Shown: positions 8,520-17,168, numbered from the stretch's first letter. The stretch is DNA of 38,224 nucleotides from an uncultured Bacteroidales bacterium (GCA_947253655.1 CAMYAE010000021.1:1-38224), one strand, 5' to 3'. Numbers and translations: made by a program. The notes: generated by a model not told the origin, from the sequence alone.

Positions 8520-9560
8520 TTATTTATTAGATATTGTAAAATTAGATATAATTCCAAGCTGATATACAGGGACCCTGCTCTGCAACAATGTCACGGCTCT
8601 GTCCATAAGCCTTATAGTGCATATTGCGGGAATTCTGTAATAGAGGACGTTGCCTCTGGCCGCCTTTGCCTGATTTTGCGGGGCAGAAACAGGTTTCGGC
8701 TCTATTTCAATAATATATGGTCTGCCGGACACGTTGTCAGCCGGCACAAGTCCCTCGCTGTCAGAGATTCTGAATGCCACGTAGCGAAGATGCCCGTTAT
8801 TGCCGTCTTTCCCCGAAGGCACAATGTCAAAATTCATTTTCTGGGTCTGGACATCGCTATATCCTATGAACATCTCCAGATACTCTTTTTCCATACGGTC
8901 TATCTCTTTTATCGCAGCTCCCATGGCCTCCCCACTGTAAGAAGCGTCCGTATCTCCGGAAACTATCTGCAATTTCTTCTTCCTAAGGCTGAATATCATG
9001 TCTGCGGCTTCCTTAGCCCTCATTTCCAAAGATTTCTCCACAACCATTTCCTGGCGCACTGCAATCATATTGTACCTGGAATTGTCTTTCACATTCCTAT
9101 ATAATGTGGCCGATTCCGAAGTCAGATTAGAGCCAATTCCCTTATCTGAGAAATCTCCATGCTTGTCATAAGCGAATGTCCACCTCGTTTCAGGATCGGA
9201 GCCTCCTCCGAGAGACACGAGACCTTGGGCGGTCAGGGCCAAAACCGTCTCCGCCCCTGTGCCCGGAGTAATGACATACCTCTTGTCCGAATCTGCTTCC
9301 GTAAATGAAACCAGCTTCAGGTCAGACACCTCGGCACGGCTTTCGTCAGCCTCTCTTGTCTCTATTCCCAAGTACTTCATGGCATACCTGGCATAAGGGC
9401 CTGCGTGGAACTGCTCGATATTTGCCTGCACCTCAACACGGAGCACGGTCTGCGGCAAAGAATATGACAAGGTGCCGATGTTACGGTCGTTGTCTGCTCT
9501 CGCTATGCACGCACCCAACAGCATAAAGGCGGCCACCGTATAATAAATTTTAGTTTTCAT
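8520..9560 (-). CDS. DUF4831 family exported protein
   Basis: This reads as a 346-residue Bacteroidetes-specific protein. I recognise the DUF4831 pattern (N-terminal YSLPQTVLRVEV strand, then a segment like YARYAMKYLGIE, and a long middle helix with RKEAADMIFSLRKKK-like content), whose function is unknown. I chose the ATG at 9558-9560 because it begins a normal signal sequence (MKTKIYYTVAAFMLLGAC) and leaves a 2-nt gap to the upstream gene; an in-frame ATG at 9572 would overlap that gene by 10 nt. The LGAC could be a lipobox, with an alternative signal peptidase I site at ARA-D. It sits between an LpxL-type acyltransferase and pepD. An envelope location is inferred. Confidence 0.8.
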   Translation of the reverse strand: MKTKIYYTVAAFMLLGACIARADNDRNIGTLSYSLPQTVLRVEVQANIEQFHAGPYARYAMKYLGIETREADESRAEVSDLKLVSFTEADSDKRYVITPGTGAETVLALTAQGLVSLGGGSDPETRWTFAYDKHGDFSDKGIGSNLTSESATLYRNVKDNSRYNMIAVRQEMVVEKSLEMRAKEAADMIFSLRKKKLQIVSGDTDASYSGEAMGAAIKEIDRMEKEYLEMFIGYSDVQTQKMNFDIVPSGKDGNNGHLRYVAFRISDSEGLVPADNVSGRPYIIEIEPKPVSAPQNQAKAARGNVLYYRIPAICTIRLMDRAVTLLQSRVPVYQLGIISNFTISNK

Positions 9561-9562
9561 GA

Positions 9563-10483
9563 CTATTTCCATCTTTTATGACTCCAAAGGTAGTTCCCCG
9601 GATCATTGTTTATATGTTTCTCTAAAATAGAATAATATTTAGACATTATCTCCTTTGGTGCAATCAGACTCGCATCGTCGCATATCTTTTCAAAGACAAT
9701 GCGATAGGATCCTCGTCTTTCCCTTATGAAGCAGGTCTCGAACACAGCCATACCGAACTTATGCGCCAAGGCCGCTCCTCCCGCCATAGTTTTGGTAGGC
9801 TGATTCATAAATGATTCGACATCGTAAGAGGCCGCTCCCCCGTATGGGTACTGGTCTGTGGGTAAGACATATATGCGCCTGTTGTCCTTATTGCGGAATG
9901 CCGTCCTCACCACATCATCCGATTCCACATAACCATTAAAATCATTTCCGAGGTTTGCCTGCCTGTTCTCACTCATAAATCGGTCCCAGAATTTATTGGC
10001 CAGCCTTTTATATACCACGACAGTGGAATTCTTAAACGCTGCCAACTGCTCTTTATCCAGCATGTCGAGATAATCGAAAACCGCTCCGGTAAGTTCCCAA
10101 TTTCCCAGATGCGAGGTCAACACCATTACGCTCGGCCTCTCTTCAAAAGCTTTCACAATTGACCTTGCCCCCTCCTCGTCTACCGTCATTATCCTATGAT
10201 TCCTAAGACGTTCCGGCTTCGCACTGCATCCTCCGAACCACATCGTCTCAGCGAATATTTCGCCTATATGCTTATATGACAAGCTTTTGAGCCTGGCTAT
10301 ATCGTCGTATTTCCTATCGGGGAAACTCCGGGCAATATTGGTTACAATGACATCCCGTCTGTATTTAAGGACATATTCCGCAACCCATGCAAAAGCCGCT
10401 CCCATAGCATAATGGAAACCGAGAGGCAGCCTTTGGAAGAGGCGGAGCAATGATTTTCCTATATTGTACCAAAAATTATTCAT
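9563..10483 (-). CDS. LpxL/HtrB-type lysophospholipid acyltransferase
   Basis: The 306-residue product belongs to the lipid A biosynthesis acyltransferase family, which adds secondary acyl chains to lipid A at the inner membrane. It shows the catalytic H-x4-E as HLGNWE (125-130), an N-terminal hydrophobic segment (about 20-40) followed by YRRDVIVTNIARSFP (41-55), and the family-typical GGAALAHKFGMAVF segment. I chose the ATG at 10481-10483 (MNNFWYNIG); a longer in-frame reading to 10549 would add 22 residues encoded by AT-rich intergenic DNA and not typical of the family. A TATATTTG box directly upstream makes the 5' leader very short. In Bacteroidetes such enzymes may also make glycine or other aminolipids, so the acceptor is uncertain. 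Confidence 0.88.
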   Translation of the reverse strand: MNNFWYNIGKSLLRLFQRLPLGFHYAMGAAFAWVAEYVLKYRRDVIVTNIARSFPDRKYDDIARLKSLSYKHIGEIFAETMWFGGCSAKPERLRNHRIMTVDEEGARSIVKAFEERPSVMVLTSHLGNWELTGAVFDYLDMLDKEQLAAFKNSTVVVYKRLANKFWDRFMSENRQANLGNDFNGYVESDDVVRTAFRNKDNRRIYVLPTDQYPYGGAASYDVESFMNQPTKTMAGGAALAHKFGMAVFETCFIRERRGSYRIVFEKICDDASLIAPKEIMSKYYSILEKHINNDPGNYLWSHKRWK

Positions 10484-10490
10484 ATAATCA

Positions 10491-10498
10491 CAAATATA
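10491..10498 (-). promoter_or_regulatory. Possible -7 box for the acyltransferase operon
   Basis: TATATTTG on the minus strand matches TAnnTTTG but lies only 7 nt from the chosen ATG at 10483 and has no TTTG partner upstream. Either the transcript is nearly leaderless or the box is not used. Confidence 0.3.
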
Positions 10499-10564
10499 AT
10501 ATTTTCCTTTTATTATTGAACTATTAAAAGATTGAAATATTAAAGGCATTTTGGCAAGATTTAT

Positions 10565-10572
10565 TATATTTG
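10565..10572 (+). promoter_or_regulatory. Promoter -7 box of the peptide transporter operon
   Basis: TATATTTG at 10565-10572 is a perfect TAnnTTTG match and lies 35 nt before the ATG at 10608. The only nearby TTTG (10550-10553) is 11 nt away, too close for a normal -33 box. It is the only promoter element I can see for the nine-gene run that follows. Confidence 0.55.
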
Positions 10573-10607
10573 CCTATTATGTCAATAATTAACTCTTAAT
10601 ATAAATT

Positions 10608-12284
10608 ATGTTTAAAGGACAACCTAAGGGACTTTACGCCCTCGCGCTGGCGAATACCGGAGAAAGATTCGGATATTATACAATGCTGGCCATATTCATG
10701 CTGTTTCTACAGGCCAAATTCGGACTTTCCACTGCTTCGGCAGGACAGATTTATGCGATTTTCCTTGCGGCCGTATATTTCATGCCGTTCTTCGGAGGCA
10801 TGCTCGCCGACAAGATAGGATTCGGGAAATGCGTCACCACCGGTGTTGCAGTCATGTTTCTGGGCTACCTTTGTCTTGCGATACCTACACCGGACAACGC
10901 TATGGGAATGGCTCTTATGATAACGGCCCTGCTCTTGGTGTCTGTCGGCACAGGTCTTTTCAAAGGCAACCTCCAGGTAATGGTCGGCAACCTCTATGAT
11001 GACCCGAAATATGCCTCAAAGAGAGATTCGGCTTTCAGCCTTTTCTATATGGCAATAAATATAGGCGCTATGTTTGCCCCTTCGGCAGCCACGGCAATCA
11101 CCAATTGGCAGCTCGGAAAATTCGGTCTGGCATATAACGGTGAAATTCCGGCCCTCGCCCACAAAGTCATAAATGCGGCAGCTTCGGGCACACCTGATAC
11201 AGCAGCCTCAGATGCCCTTTCGGGCTTGATTAGCTCAGGCGGAATGGCACTTCAAAATGGACAGACCATCACGGATTTCAGCAATTTCTATATTGAAAAG
11301 CTTTCGACCGCATACAATATGGGCTTCGCAGTTGCCTGCATATCCCTTATAGTTTCCATGGCTATATATTTCAGTTGCCGCTCATGGTTCAAGCATGCTG
11401 ACGTGAATGCAAAACAGGCAGCAGAATCCAAAGATGCCGCTCCTGTACAGGAACTTACAAAAGAGCAGACAAAGAGCCGCGTAGTTGCCCTGCTTCTCGT
11501 TTTTGCCGTTGTGATATTCTTCTGGATGGCTTTCCACCAGAACGGCTCCACCTTGACCGTATTCGCAAGAGACTACACTGAAAGTACGGTAAACGGCTGG
11601 CCGAGAATAGGTTTCAACATATGGGCGCTTGCACTTATAGCAGTTTCCGTATATACTCTTTTCGGAGCTTTCCAGGCAGAATCCAAAAAAGGCAAGGGCA
11701 TACTTTCCGTAATTACCCTGATGCTTTGGGGTGGAGCCTTTGCAATCTACAAGAGTATTCCGACTGAAATATCAATACTTCCGCAGCAATTCCAGCAATT
11801 CAATCCTTTCTATGTCGTTGCGCTGACCCCTGTGTCAATGGCCATTTTTTCTGCCTTGGCAAAGAAAGGCAAAGAGCCGTCCGCACCGAGAAAGATTGGA
11901 ATGGGTATGTTTGTAGCAGCCTGCGGCTTCCTGATAATGACATTAGCCTCAGTAGGACTTATTATGCCTCAGATAATCGGAGGCCCGAAAGTTGGGGTTA
12001 CGACCCTTATGTCCACCTATCTGGTACTGACCTTTGCAGAATTGCTTCTGTCACCTATGGGAATATCCTTCGTCTCCAAAGTAGCCCCTCCTAAGCTGAA
12101 AGGAATGATGATGGGAGGCTGGTTTGCAGCCACGGCTATAGGCAACTACCTTAGCTCAATTCCATCGCTTCTGTGGGACAAGATGCCATTGGCAGCAATA
12201 TGGGCAGTACTTTTGGCATTATGCCTGATTGCAGGTCTGGTTATGTTTGCACTCATGAAAAAATTGGAGGCCGCTACTGAATAA
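10608..12284 (+). CDS. Proton-dependent oligopeptide transporter (POT/PTR2)
   Basis: This 558-residue major-facilitator protein carries the POT family motif E19-R20-F-G-Y-Y24 (the ExxERFxYY proton-coupling region), GGMLADK (63-69), GTGLFKGN (114-121) and the second PTR2 signature FYMAINIGA (146-154). It has at least 12 hydrophobic helices, with a hydrophilic central linker near residues 260-290. POT proteins import di- and tripeptides with protons across the inner membrane. Some residues of the canonical GTGGIKP signature differ here, so specificity is open. Its stop codon overlaps the start of the next gene by 1 nt (TAATG), indicating translational coupling. Peptidases later in the run (TldD/TldE) and nearby (PepD) suggest a peptide-handling neighbourhood. 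Confidence 0.92.
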   Translation: MFKGQPKGLYALALANTGERFGYYTMLAIFMLFLQAKFGLSTASAGQIYAIFLAAVYFMPFFGGMLADKIGFGKCVTTGVAVMFLGYLCLAIPTPDNAMGMALMITALLLVSVGTGLFKGNLQVMVGNLYDDPKYASKRDSAFSLFYMAINIGAMFAPSAATAITNWQLGKFGLAYNGEIPALAHKVINAAASGTPDTAASDALSGLISSGGMALQNGQTITDFSNFYIEKLSTAYNMGFAVACISLIVSMAIYFSCRSWFKHADVNAKQAAESKDAAPVQELTKEQTKSRVVALLLVFAVVIFFWMAFHQNGSTLTVFARDYTESTVNGWPRIGFNIWALALIAVSVYTLFGAFQAESKKGKGILSVITLMLWGGAFAIYKSIPTEISILPQQFQQFNPFYVVALTPVSMAIFSALAKKGKEPSAPRKIGMGMFVAACGFLIMTLASVGLIMPQIIGGPKVGVTTLMSTYLVLTFAELLLSPMGISFVSKVAPPKLKGMMMGGWFAATAIGNYLSSIPSLLWDKMPLAAIWAVLLALCLIAGLVMFALMKKLEAATE

Positions 12285-13009
12285 TGACAAAAGAGCTTAA
12301 AGACCGTTTGATCGAATGGGCCGAAACCTACAACGACGACAGATATTTTCTCGAAGATCCGATAGCCTTTCCAAAACGCTTTGCACAAGCTTTCAAGGCG
12401 GGTAAGGCCGTGAATCCGAAACAGGGGAAATGCTGCCTTCAGGATATTGAGGTGGCCGCAGTCTTTTCCGCGCATTTCGCCTGGGGCAGGAGGGCAATGA
12501 TTGTCCGGGACTGCGGACGGCTGTTCGATGAAATGGACTGGAGGCCCTATGACTATGTTATGGCCGGAGAATGGAGGGATGACGATGCCAGCATACACCG
12601 TACGGTGAAATGGAGCGAGGTCGCTGCAATATGCGGCAGGCTCAAGAAAATATATTCGGAAAAAGACAGTCTCCAGACCTTGGTCCAGAATGAATTCAGG
12701 ACAAGCATATACGGGCAGAAGCCGGATTTTAAGGCTCCGAACAAGAAAATCAATATGCTCAGACGCTGGATGGTCAGGGATGACGGAAAGGTGGACTTGG
12801 GCCTGTGGAAATCGGTCTCTCCTGCGGAACTGCTTATTCCTTTGGATGTGCACGTCTACGATGTCGCCGTCGAAATCGGGCTTACCGCAAGAAGACAGAA
12901 AGATATGACGACAGTCCGGGAGATAACAGAGGCTTTTAATGAGATTTTTCCGGGAGACCCTTGCAAAGGGGATTTCGCCCTGTTCGGGTACGGAGTAACA
13001 CACCAATAG
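12284..13009 (+). CDS. TIGR02757 family protein (DUF2400)
   Basis: The 241-residue product matches the TIGR02757 pattern: an N-terminal YNDDRYFLEDPIAFP segment, DIEVAAVFSAHFAWGRR (about 54-70), and the conserved LIPLDVHVYDVAVEIGLTARR stretch near residues 184-204. The family is distantly related to helix-hairpin-helix DNA glycosylases and has no established function. A DNA-related role is therefore only a possibility. It is coupled to the transporter gene upstream (1-nt overlap) and followed 3 nt later by a zeta-type kinase. A large antisense open frame over this gene is a shadow. Confidence 0.85.
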   Translation: MTKELKDRLIEWAETYNDDRYFLEDPIAFPKRFAQAFKAGKAVNPKQGKCCLQDIEVAAVFSAHFAWGRRAMIVRDCGRLFDEMDWRPYDYVMAGEWRDDDASIHRTVKWSEVAAICGRLKKIYSEKDSLQTLVQNEFRTSIYGQKPDFKAPNKKINMLRRWMVRDDGKVDLGLWKSVSPAELLIPLDVHVYDVAVEIGLTARRQKDMTTVREITEAFNEIFPGDPCKGDFALFGYGVTHQ

Positions 13010-13012
13010 AAG

Positions 13013-13624
13013 ATGCCGAGACTCTATATCGTATCAGGTTGTAACGGCTCCGGGAAGACTACTGCTTCATACTCAGTCCTGCCGGAGCTGCTCAAATGCA
13101 GCCAATTTGTAAATTCCGACGAATTTGCAAAAGCCCTCTCTCCTTTCAGCCCTGACAAGGCCTCGATAAAGGCGAGCAGGTTCATGCTGCTTAAGATATG
13201 GTATCTTTTAGGACGGAATGAGGATTTTGCGATTGAGACGACCTTGGCCACAAGAAGTTTGAAGAAAATCATAATGAAAGCCCAGCGCAAAGGCTATCAT
13301 GTTACAGTGATTTACTTCTGGCTGGACACACCTGACCTTGCCGTGGACAGGGTAAAGGCAAGGGTGGCAGCAGGAGGGCATAATATACCTGAAAATACGA
13401 TAAGAAGACGCTACAACGTAGGCTTAGGCTATTTTTTCGGATTATATATGGGCATTGCCGACAGGTGGGTGCTCGCTGACAATTCGCAGATTCCGTTCAA
13501 GGTTATTGCCCAGGGCTGGAAAGAGAATATGGTTGTCAGGGACAATATGAAATTCGAGGCTATAAGGAAACAGGCTATGAACTATATGGAGAAGAATCCT
13601 CTTCCTTCTTATGTGAAATTATGA
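13013..13624 (+). CDS. Zeta toxin-like P-loop kinase, no antitoxin seen
   Basis: This 203-residue protein has a Walker A loop GCNGSGKTT (9-17, K15), an aspartate in FVNSDEFAKAL (D36) that aligns with the catalytic base of zeta toxins, and ETTLATRS (75-82), which resembles the substrate-contact segment of that family. Zeta toxins phosphorylate UDP-N-acetylglucosamine; many chromosomal relatives have unknown substrates. No small antitoxin gene precedes it: the neighbour 3 nt upstream is TIGR02757. Its stop overlaps the tldD start (ATGA), so it is translationally coupled to tldD. I think it is more likely a housekeeping small-molecule kinase than a free toxin. Confidence 0.8.
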   Translation: MPRLYIVSGCNGSGKTTASYSVLPELLKCSQFVNSDEFAKALSPFSPDKASIKASRFMLLKIWYLLGRNEDFAIETTLATRSLKKIIMKAQRKGYHVTVIYFWLDTPDLAVDRVKARVAAGGHNIPENTIRRRYNVGLGYFFGLYMGIADRWVLADNSQIPFKVIAQGWKENMVVRDNMKFEAIRKQAMNYMEKNPLPSYVKL

Positions 13625-15060
13625 TACTTCCAATAAATTATTATACAGACACTTTCGCAGTAACGCAACGCCAGCTTGAAGAGTTGGCGGGAATTGCGGT
13701 TGCAGGCGGGGGTACTTATTCAGACCTGTATTTTGAAAACACTTTCACAATCGATCTGCTGCTGAGGGACGGCGAGGTCTCCTCAGGGGCTTCCAATATA
13801 GACTATGGAGTGGGCATAAGGACGCTTAAAGGGGAAAAGACCGGCTACGCATACGCCCAGACCACAGATATGGCTTCGATGAAAGATGCCGCGAGGACCG
13901 CAGCCGCAATATCCCGCAGCCACGTTGGCTTGGAGATGGAGCCAACAGCCACCAGGACATTCAGAGGCCGTCCCAATGCCGAAGCCGACAGATACGGGAT
14001 AAAGAATGATTGGAGAACATGCGAAAGCGGGGATCTGGTGCCCGTACTTAAAAGGCTGGAAGAACTGATACAAGGCAAAGACAGCAGGATAATCAAGGTT
14101 ATCGGCATGCTATCCTGCCAGACCGGCGATATAATGATGTACAACTCCTTGGGGGAACTCAAATATGAGACAAGGCCTTTGGGCACAATCGCCGTTTCGG
14201 TCATATTCAGTGATGGCAAATCGGTCAGGAACAATCATATAAGCAAAAGTTTCAGAATGGGAGCGGAAATGCTTACTGACGACCTCCTTAAGGATATTGC
14301 GGCGGAGGCTGTGAGAAACATTGATGACAGATTTGCGGCCAAAAGGCCCAAAGGCGGCAAAATGCCGGTTGTCATGGGGTCCGGAGCTTCCGGAATTCTG
14401 CTTCACGAGGCTATGGGGCACGCATTCGAAGCCGATTTCAACCGTAAGGGGCAGTCTGTATTTGCCGGAAGGCTTGGCACGAAAATATGCAATGAGAATA
14501 TCTCAATCGTAGATGACGGCACAATAAGATATAATCGCGGTTCCCTCAATTTCGATGACGAAGGAGTGCCTGCACAAAGGACCTATATGGTCAAGGACGG
14601 TATTCTGACATCCTATCTGCATGACAGGATAAGTGCAAAATACTATGATGTAACGCCTACCGGAAATGGGAGAAGAGAAAGCTTCAGATACAGCCCTCTG
14701 CCGAGGATGAGGGCAACCTATATGGAAAACGGGAACTCCGATCCGGAGAGTATCATCGCTTCAGTAAAAAAGGGTATCTTCGTGGATGAATTTGCCAACG
14801 GGCAGGTAAAAATCGGGGAGGGGGACTTTACCTTCTATGTAAAAAGCGGTTATATGATTGAAAACGGCAGGCTCACGCAGCCGGTGAAAGACATAAACAT
14901 AAGCGGAAACGGTCCGCAGGCTCTTGCAGATATAGTTGCTGTCGGAAATGATGCCAAAATCGATGACGGGGCATGGACCTGCGGCAAAGAGCAGAATGTC
15001 CCCGTGTCTTGCGGAATACCTACTGTGCTCGTGAACAATCTTATAGTAGGAGGGAATTGA
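13621..15060 (+). CDS. tldD: Metalloprotease TldD
   Basis: The 479-residue protein matches TldD, the catalytic half of the TldD/TldE heterodimer, a zinc peptidase with an active site inside a closed barrel. The metal motif HEAMGH is at 262-267, followed by AFEADFNRKG, and a C-terminal cysteine (C454 in TCGKEQNVPV) occupies the position of the third zinc ligand of E. coli TldD. In E. coli TldDE cleaves unfolded peptides, matures microcin B17 and degrades the antitoxin CcdA. It overlaps the zeta-like kinase gene by 4 nt and lies 1 nt before tldE. Confidence 0.95.
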   Translation: MILPINYYTDTFAVTQRQLEELAGIAVAGGGTYSDLYFENTFTIDLLLRDGEVSSGASNIDYGVGIRTLKGEKTGYAYAQTTDMASMKDAARTAAAISRSHVGLEMEPTATRTFRGRPNAEADRYGIKNDWRTCESGDLVPVLKRLEELIQGKDSRIIKVIGMLSCQTGDIMMYNSLGELKYETRPLGTIAVSVIFSDGKSVRNNHISKSFRMGAEMLTDDLLKDIAAEAVRNIDDRFAAKRPKGGKMPVVMGSGASGILLHEAMGHAFEADFNRKGQSVFAGRLGTKICNENISIVDDGTIRYNRGSLNFDDEGVPAQRTYMVKDGILTSYLHDRISAKYYDVTPTGNGRRESFRYSPLPRMRATYMENGNSDPESIIASVKKGIFVDEFANGQVKIGEGDFTFYVKSGYMIENGRLTQPVKDINISGNGPQALADIVAVGNDAKIDDGAWTCGKEQNVPVSCGIPTVLVNNLIVGGN

Positions 15061-15061
15061 T

Positions 15062-16438
15062 ATGGGGATATGGAGCATAACACCTGAAGAAATCGCTTTG
15101 GCTGACAGGTGCATAGATATAGCCAAGGGCTTGGGAGCTTCTGCGGTTAGGGTCACTCTCAACAAAAGCATGCTTGATCTGTACAAGACCTTGAACGGAG
15201 ATCTGGACAAGGTCACGAGAGCCGGCGACAGGTCGTTGAGCTTTGCGATTTTTGCAGACGGAAGATTTGGCGTGTTCACGACTGACAGAATGGAGGAAAA
15301 ATCCATTTGCAAATTCATCGACAAGGCAATAAAAACCGTAAAGATGCTTGCTCCCGATGAGTTCAGGGAGCTTCCTCCACAGGAAAGGACAGCAAAAAAT
15401 GCCATAACAGGGACAGAGGCCGGTATCTTCGACGGCTCATATCTGGAAATGACTCCGGAAAAACGCATGGAGACTATCAGGCAGGCTGTATATTTCGATA
15501 AGGCTAAATCTGCCCCGGACGCAGGCTGGGCCATAATTTCAGAAGAAGCTGAATATTCGGACTCGATTTACGATTTATATATAACCGATTCAAACGGGCT
15601 GAAATGCCGCCATACAGAGACATCCTTTGAAATCGGATGCGAAACAACAGTTGTTGATGAAAAGGGTAACAAATCCTCCGGATATTGGTGGGACGCCCAA
15701 CCGTTCCTGAAAGATTTGTCATACGGAGAATGCTGCCGCAAAGCCATGGAAAGGGCTGCTGCCCGGATAAATCCGCAAAGGCATAAAGGAGGAAAATTCA
15801 TCATGGTAGTCGAGAACGAGGTCAGTTCCAGACTTGTAAACCCGCTTCTCTCTGCACTTAACGCCTTTTCTCTGCAACAGCAAAACTCTTTCCTTGCAGA
15901 CACATTAGGCAAGAAGATCTTTCATAAAGGTCTTACAATTATGGACTTGCCTATCACAAAAGGAGCGACCGGGTCCAGGCTTTTCGATTCGGAAGGAGTT
16001 GCCGCCCAAAACAGACCGGTCATCGAAGACGGCATAGTAAAGGAATATTTCGTTAATACCTATATGGCAGGAAAAATGGGGATTGAGCCAACAATAGAAG
16101 ATGCCATGAGGGCATGCATAAGCCCTTATTGGGGCTTCGGAGATATGCCGTCAGGCAGTATAGGCACAGAAAAAATAATGGAGAGTTGCGGTGACGGAAT
16201 ACTTGTTACAGGCTTCAATGGGGGCAACAGCGACTCTGCAACCGGAGATTTCTCCTACGGTGTCGAAGGATTTGCTTTCAGCAAAGGAAAAATAACGGGT
16301 CCTGTGAGCAGTATGGTAATTACCGGCAATTTCATTTCACTTTGGAATAACCTGCTGGCAGCCGGCAATGACGCAAGAACCTGCATGAGCAAGATGATAC
16401 CGACATTGGCATTCGACAAAGTGGATTTCAGTGCATAG
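15062..16438 (+). CDS. pmbA: Metalloprotease TldE/PmbA
   Basis: This 458-residue paralogue of TldD lacks the HExxxH motif, as expected for the non-catalytic TldE/PmbA partner that closes the substrate tunnel. The middle shows the family's conserved GLTIMDLPITKGATGSRLFDSEG region (about 300-322) and the C-terminal part has GFNGGNSDSATGDFSYGVEG (about 390-409). A strong Shine-Dalgarno AGGAGGG (15048-15054) sits 7 nt before the ATG, inside the end of tldD. The pair should be produced in equal amounts and function in peptide degradation or maturation. No candidate precursor peptide is recognisable in the window. Confidence 0.93.
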   Translation: MGIWSITPEEIALADRCIDIAKGLGASAVRVTLNKSMLDLYKTLNGDLDKVTRAGDRSLSFAIFADGRFGVFTTDRMEEKSICKFIDKAIKTVKMLAPDEFRELPPQERTAKNAITGTEAGIFDGSYLEMTPEKRMETIRQAVYFDKAKSAPDAGWAIISEEAEYSDSIYDLYITDSNGLKCRHTETSFEIGCETTVVDEKGNKSSGYWWDAQPFLKDLSYGECCRKAMERAAARINPQRHKGGKFIMVVENEVSSRLVNPLLSALNAFSLQQQNSFLADTLGKKIFHKGLTIMDLPITKGATGSRLFDSEGVAAQNRPVIEDGIVKEYFVNTYMAGKMGIEPTIEDAMRACISPYWGFGDMPSGSIGTEKIMESCGDGILVTGFNGGNSDSATGDFSYGVEGFAFSKGKITGPVSSMVITGNFISLWNNLLAAGNDARTCMSKMIPTLAFDKVDFSA

Positions 16439-16472
16439 ACAGATGAATAATAATCATTAATAATTTAAATAT

Positions 16473-17147
16473 ATGAAGATTTCAAAAAACAAGGTTGTAG
16501 AGCTATCATACGAGCTTGAAGTAGACGGCGAAGTGATTGATGTCGCTGAAGAGTCGCAGCCGCTTGATTATATACATGGAACAAACATGCTGCTGCCTAA
16601 GTTTGAGGCGGAAGTGGAAGGCGAAGAGCCGGGGTATGAATTTGATTTTATCGTAGAGCCCCGGGACGGTTATGGCGAGTATAAGAAGTCGGATTTGGTG
16701 GAATTGCCGAAAAGCGCATTTGAGGTGAATGGGGAGGTTCGGGATGACCTGCTAATCGTCGGTAATATTATACCTATGCTAAACGACTTAGGAGACGTTG
16801 TGCGCGGAGTGGTGAAAGAAATTGGGGAAGAAATGGTCACTATGGACTTCAATCATCCCTTGGCCGGGAAAGTCTTGAATTTCAGAGGCAAGGTGTTGAC
16901 AGTCAGGGAGGCAACTGAAAAGGAGCTGACTGAAGGCCTGCACGGGGAATTCCTGCCTCACGAATGTGGCTGCGGCTGCGGAGGACACGGTATGGACGGA
17001 GACTGCTGCGGAGGGCATGGACACCACGGAGACGGAGACTGCTGCGGAGGGCATGGACACCACGGGGACGGAGACTGCTGCGGAGGGCACGGACACCACG
17101 GGGACGGAGACTGCTGCGGCAACCACGACGGCGGATGCTGTTGCTAA
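16473..17147 (+). CDS. slyD: SlyD-like FKBP prolyl isomerase with metal-binding tail
   Basis: Residues 1-150 match SlyD: the split FKBP domain (YIHGTNMLLPKFE at 33-45, FIVEPRDGYGEY at 59-70) and the insert-in-flap chaperone domain (about 71-125), closing with NHPLAGKVLNFRGKVLTVREATEKELTEG-type sequence. SlyD isomerises Xaa-Pro bonds, acts as a chaperone and delivers nickel to hydrogenase assembly in enterobacteria. Here residues 163-224 form a tail with 14 Cys and 12 His, built from three 12-residue GDGDCCGGHGHH-type repeats and a partial fourth. This is richer in cysteine than the mostly His tail of E. coli SlyD, so binding of Ni, Zn or Cu is likely. It begins 34 nt after tldE. Confidence 0.93.
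   Translation: MKISKNKVVELSYELEVDGEVIDVAEESQPLDYIHGTNMLLPKFEAEVEGEEPGYEFDFIVEPRDGYGEYKKSDLVELPKSAFEVNGEVRDDLLIVGNIIPMLNDLGDVVRGVVKEIGEEMVTMDFNHPLAGKVLNFRGKVLTVREATEKELTEGLHGEFLPHECGCGCGGHGMDGDCCGGHGHHGDGDCCGGHGHHGDGDCCGGHGHHGDGDCCGNHDGGCCC
16995..17119 (+). repeat. 36-bp in-frame tandem repeats in slyD
   Basis: Three consecutive 36-bp units (16995-17030, 17031-17066, 17067-17102) differ from one another only at two third-codon positions, and a fourth copy continues identically for 17 bases. Each unit encodes D-G-D-C-C-G-G-H-G-H-H-G. The near-identity at the DNA level implies recent unit duplication, so copy number should vary between strains. Confidence 0.92.
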
Positions 17148-17168
17148 GATTAAAACTTGCAGCTCTTT

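Noticed and set aside
12146..13006. 286-aa open frame on the minus strand
   Set aside because: It lies fully opposite the TIGR02757 gene, which has recognisable family motifs, and it resembles no family I know.
13013..13624. A complete zeta/epsilon toxin-antitoxin pair
   Set aside because: The gene before it is TIGR02757 (241 aa) and the one after is tldD; no small antitoxin frame fits in the 3-nt gap or the overlap.
16995..17119. Regular 36-bp repeats as a possible CRISPR array
   Set aside because: The units are directly adjacent without spacers, in frame within slyD, and encode a metal-binding tail.
16788..17126. Repetitive Val/Ser/Ala-rich frame opposite slyD
   Set aside because: It is the antisense of the slyD metal-tail repeat; the plus frame has clear FKBP/SlyD motifs.
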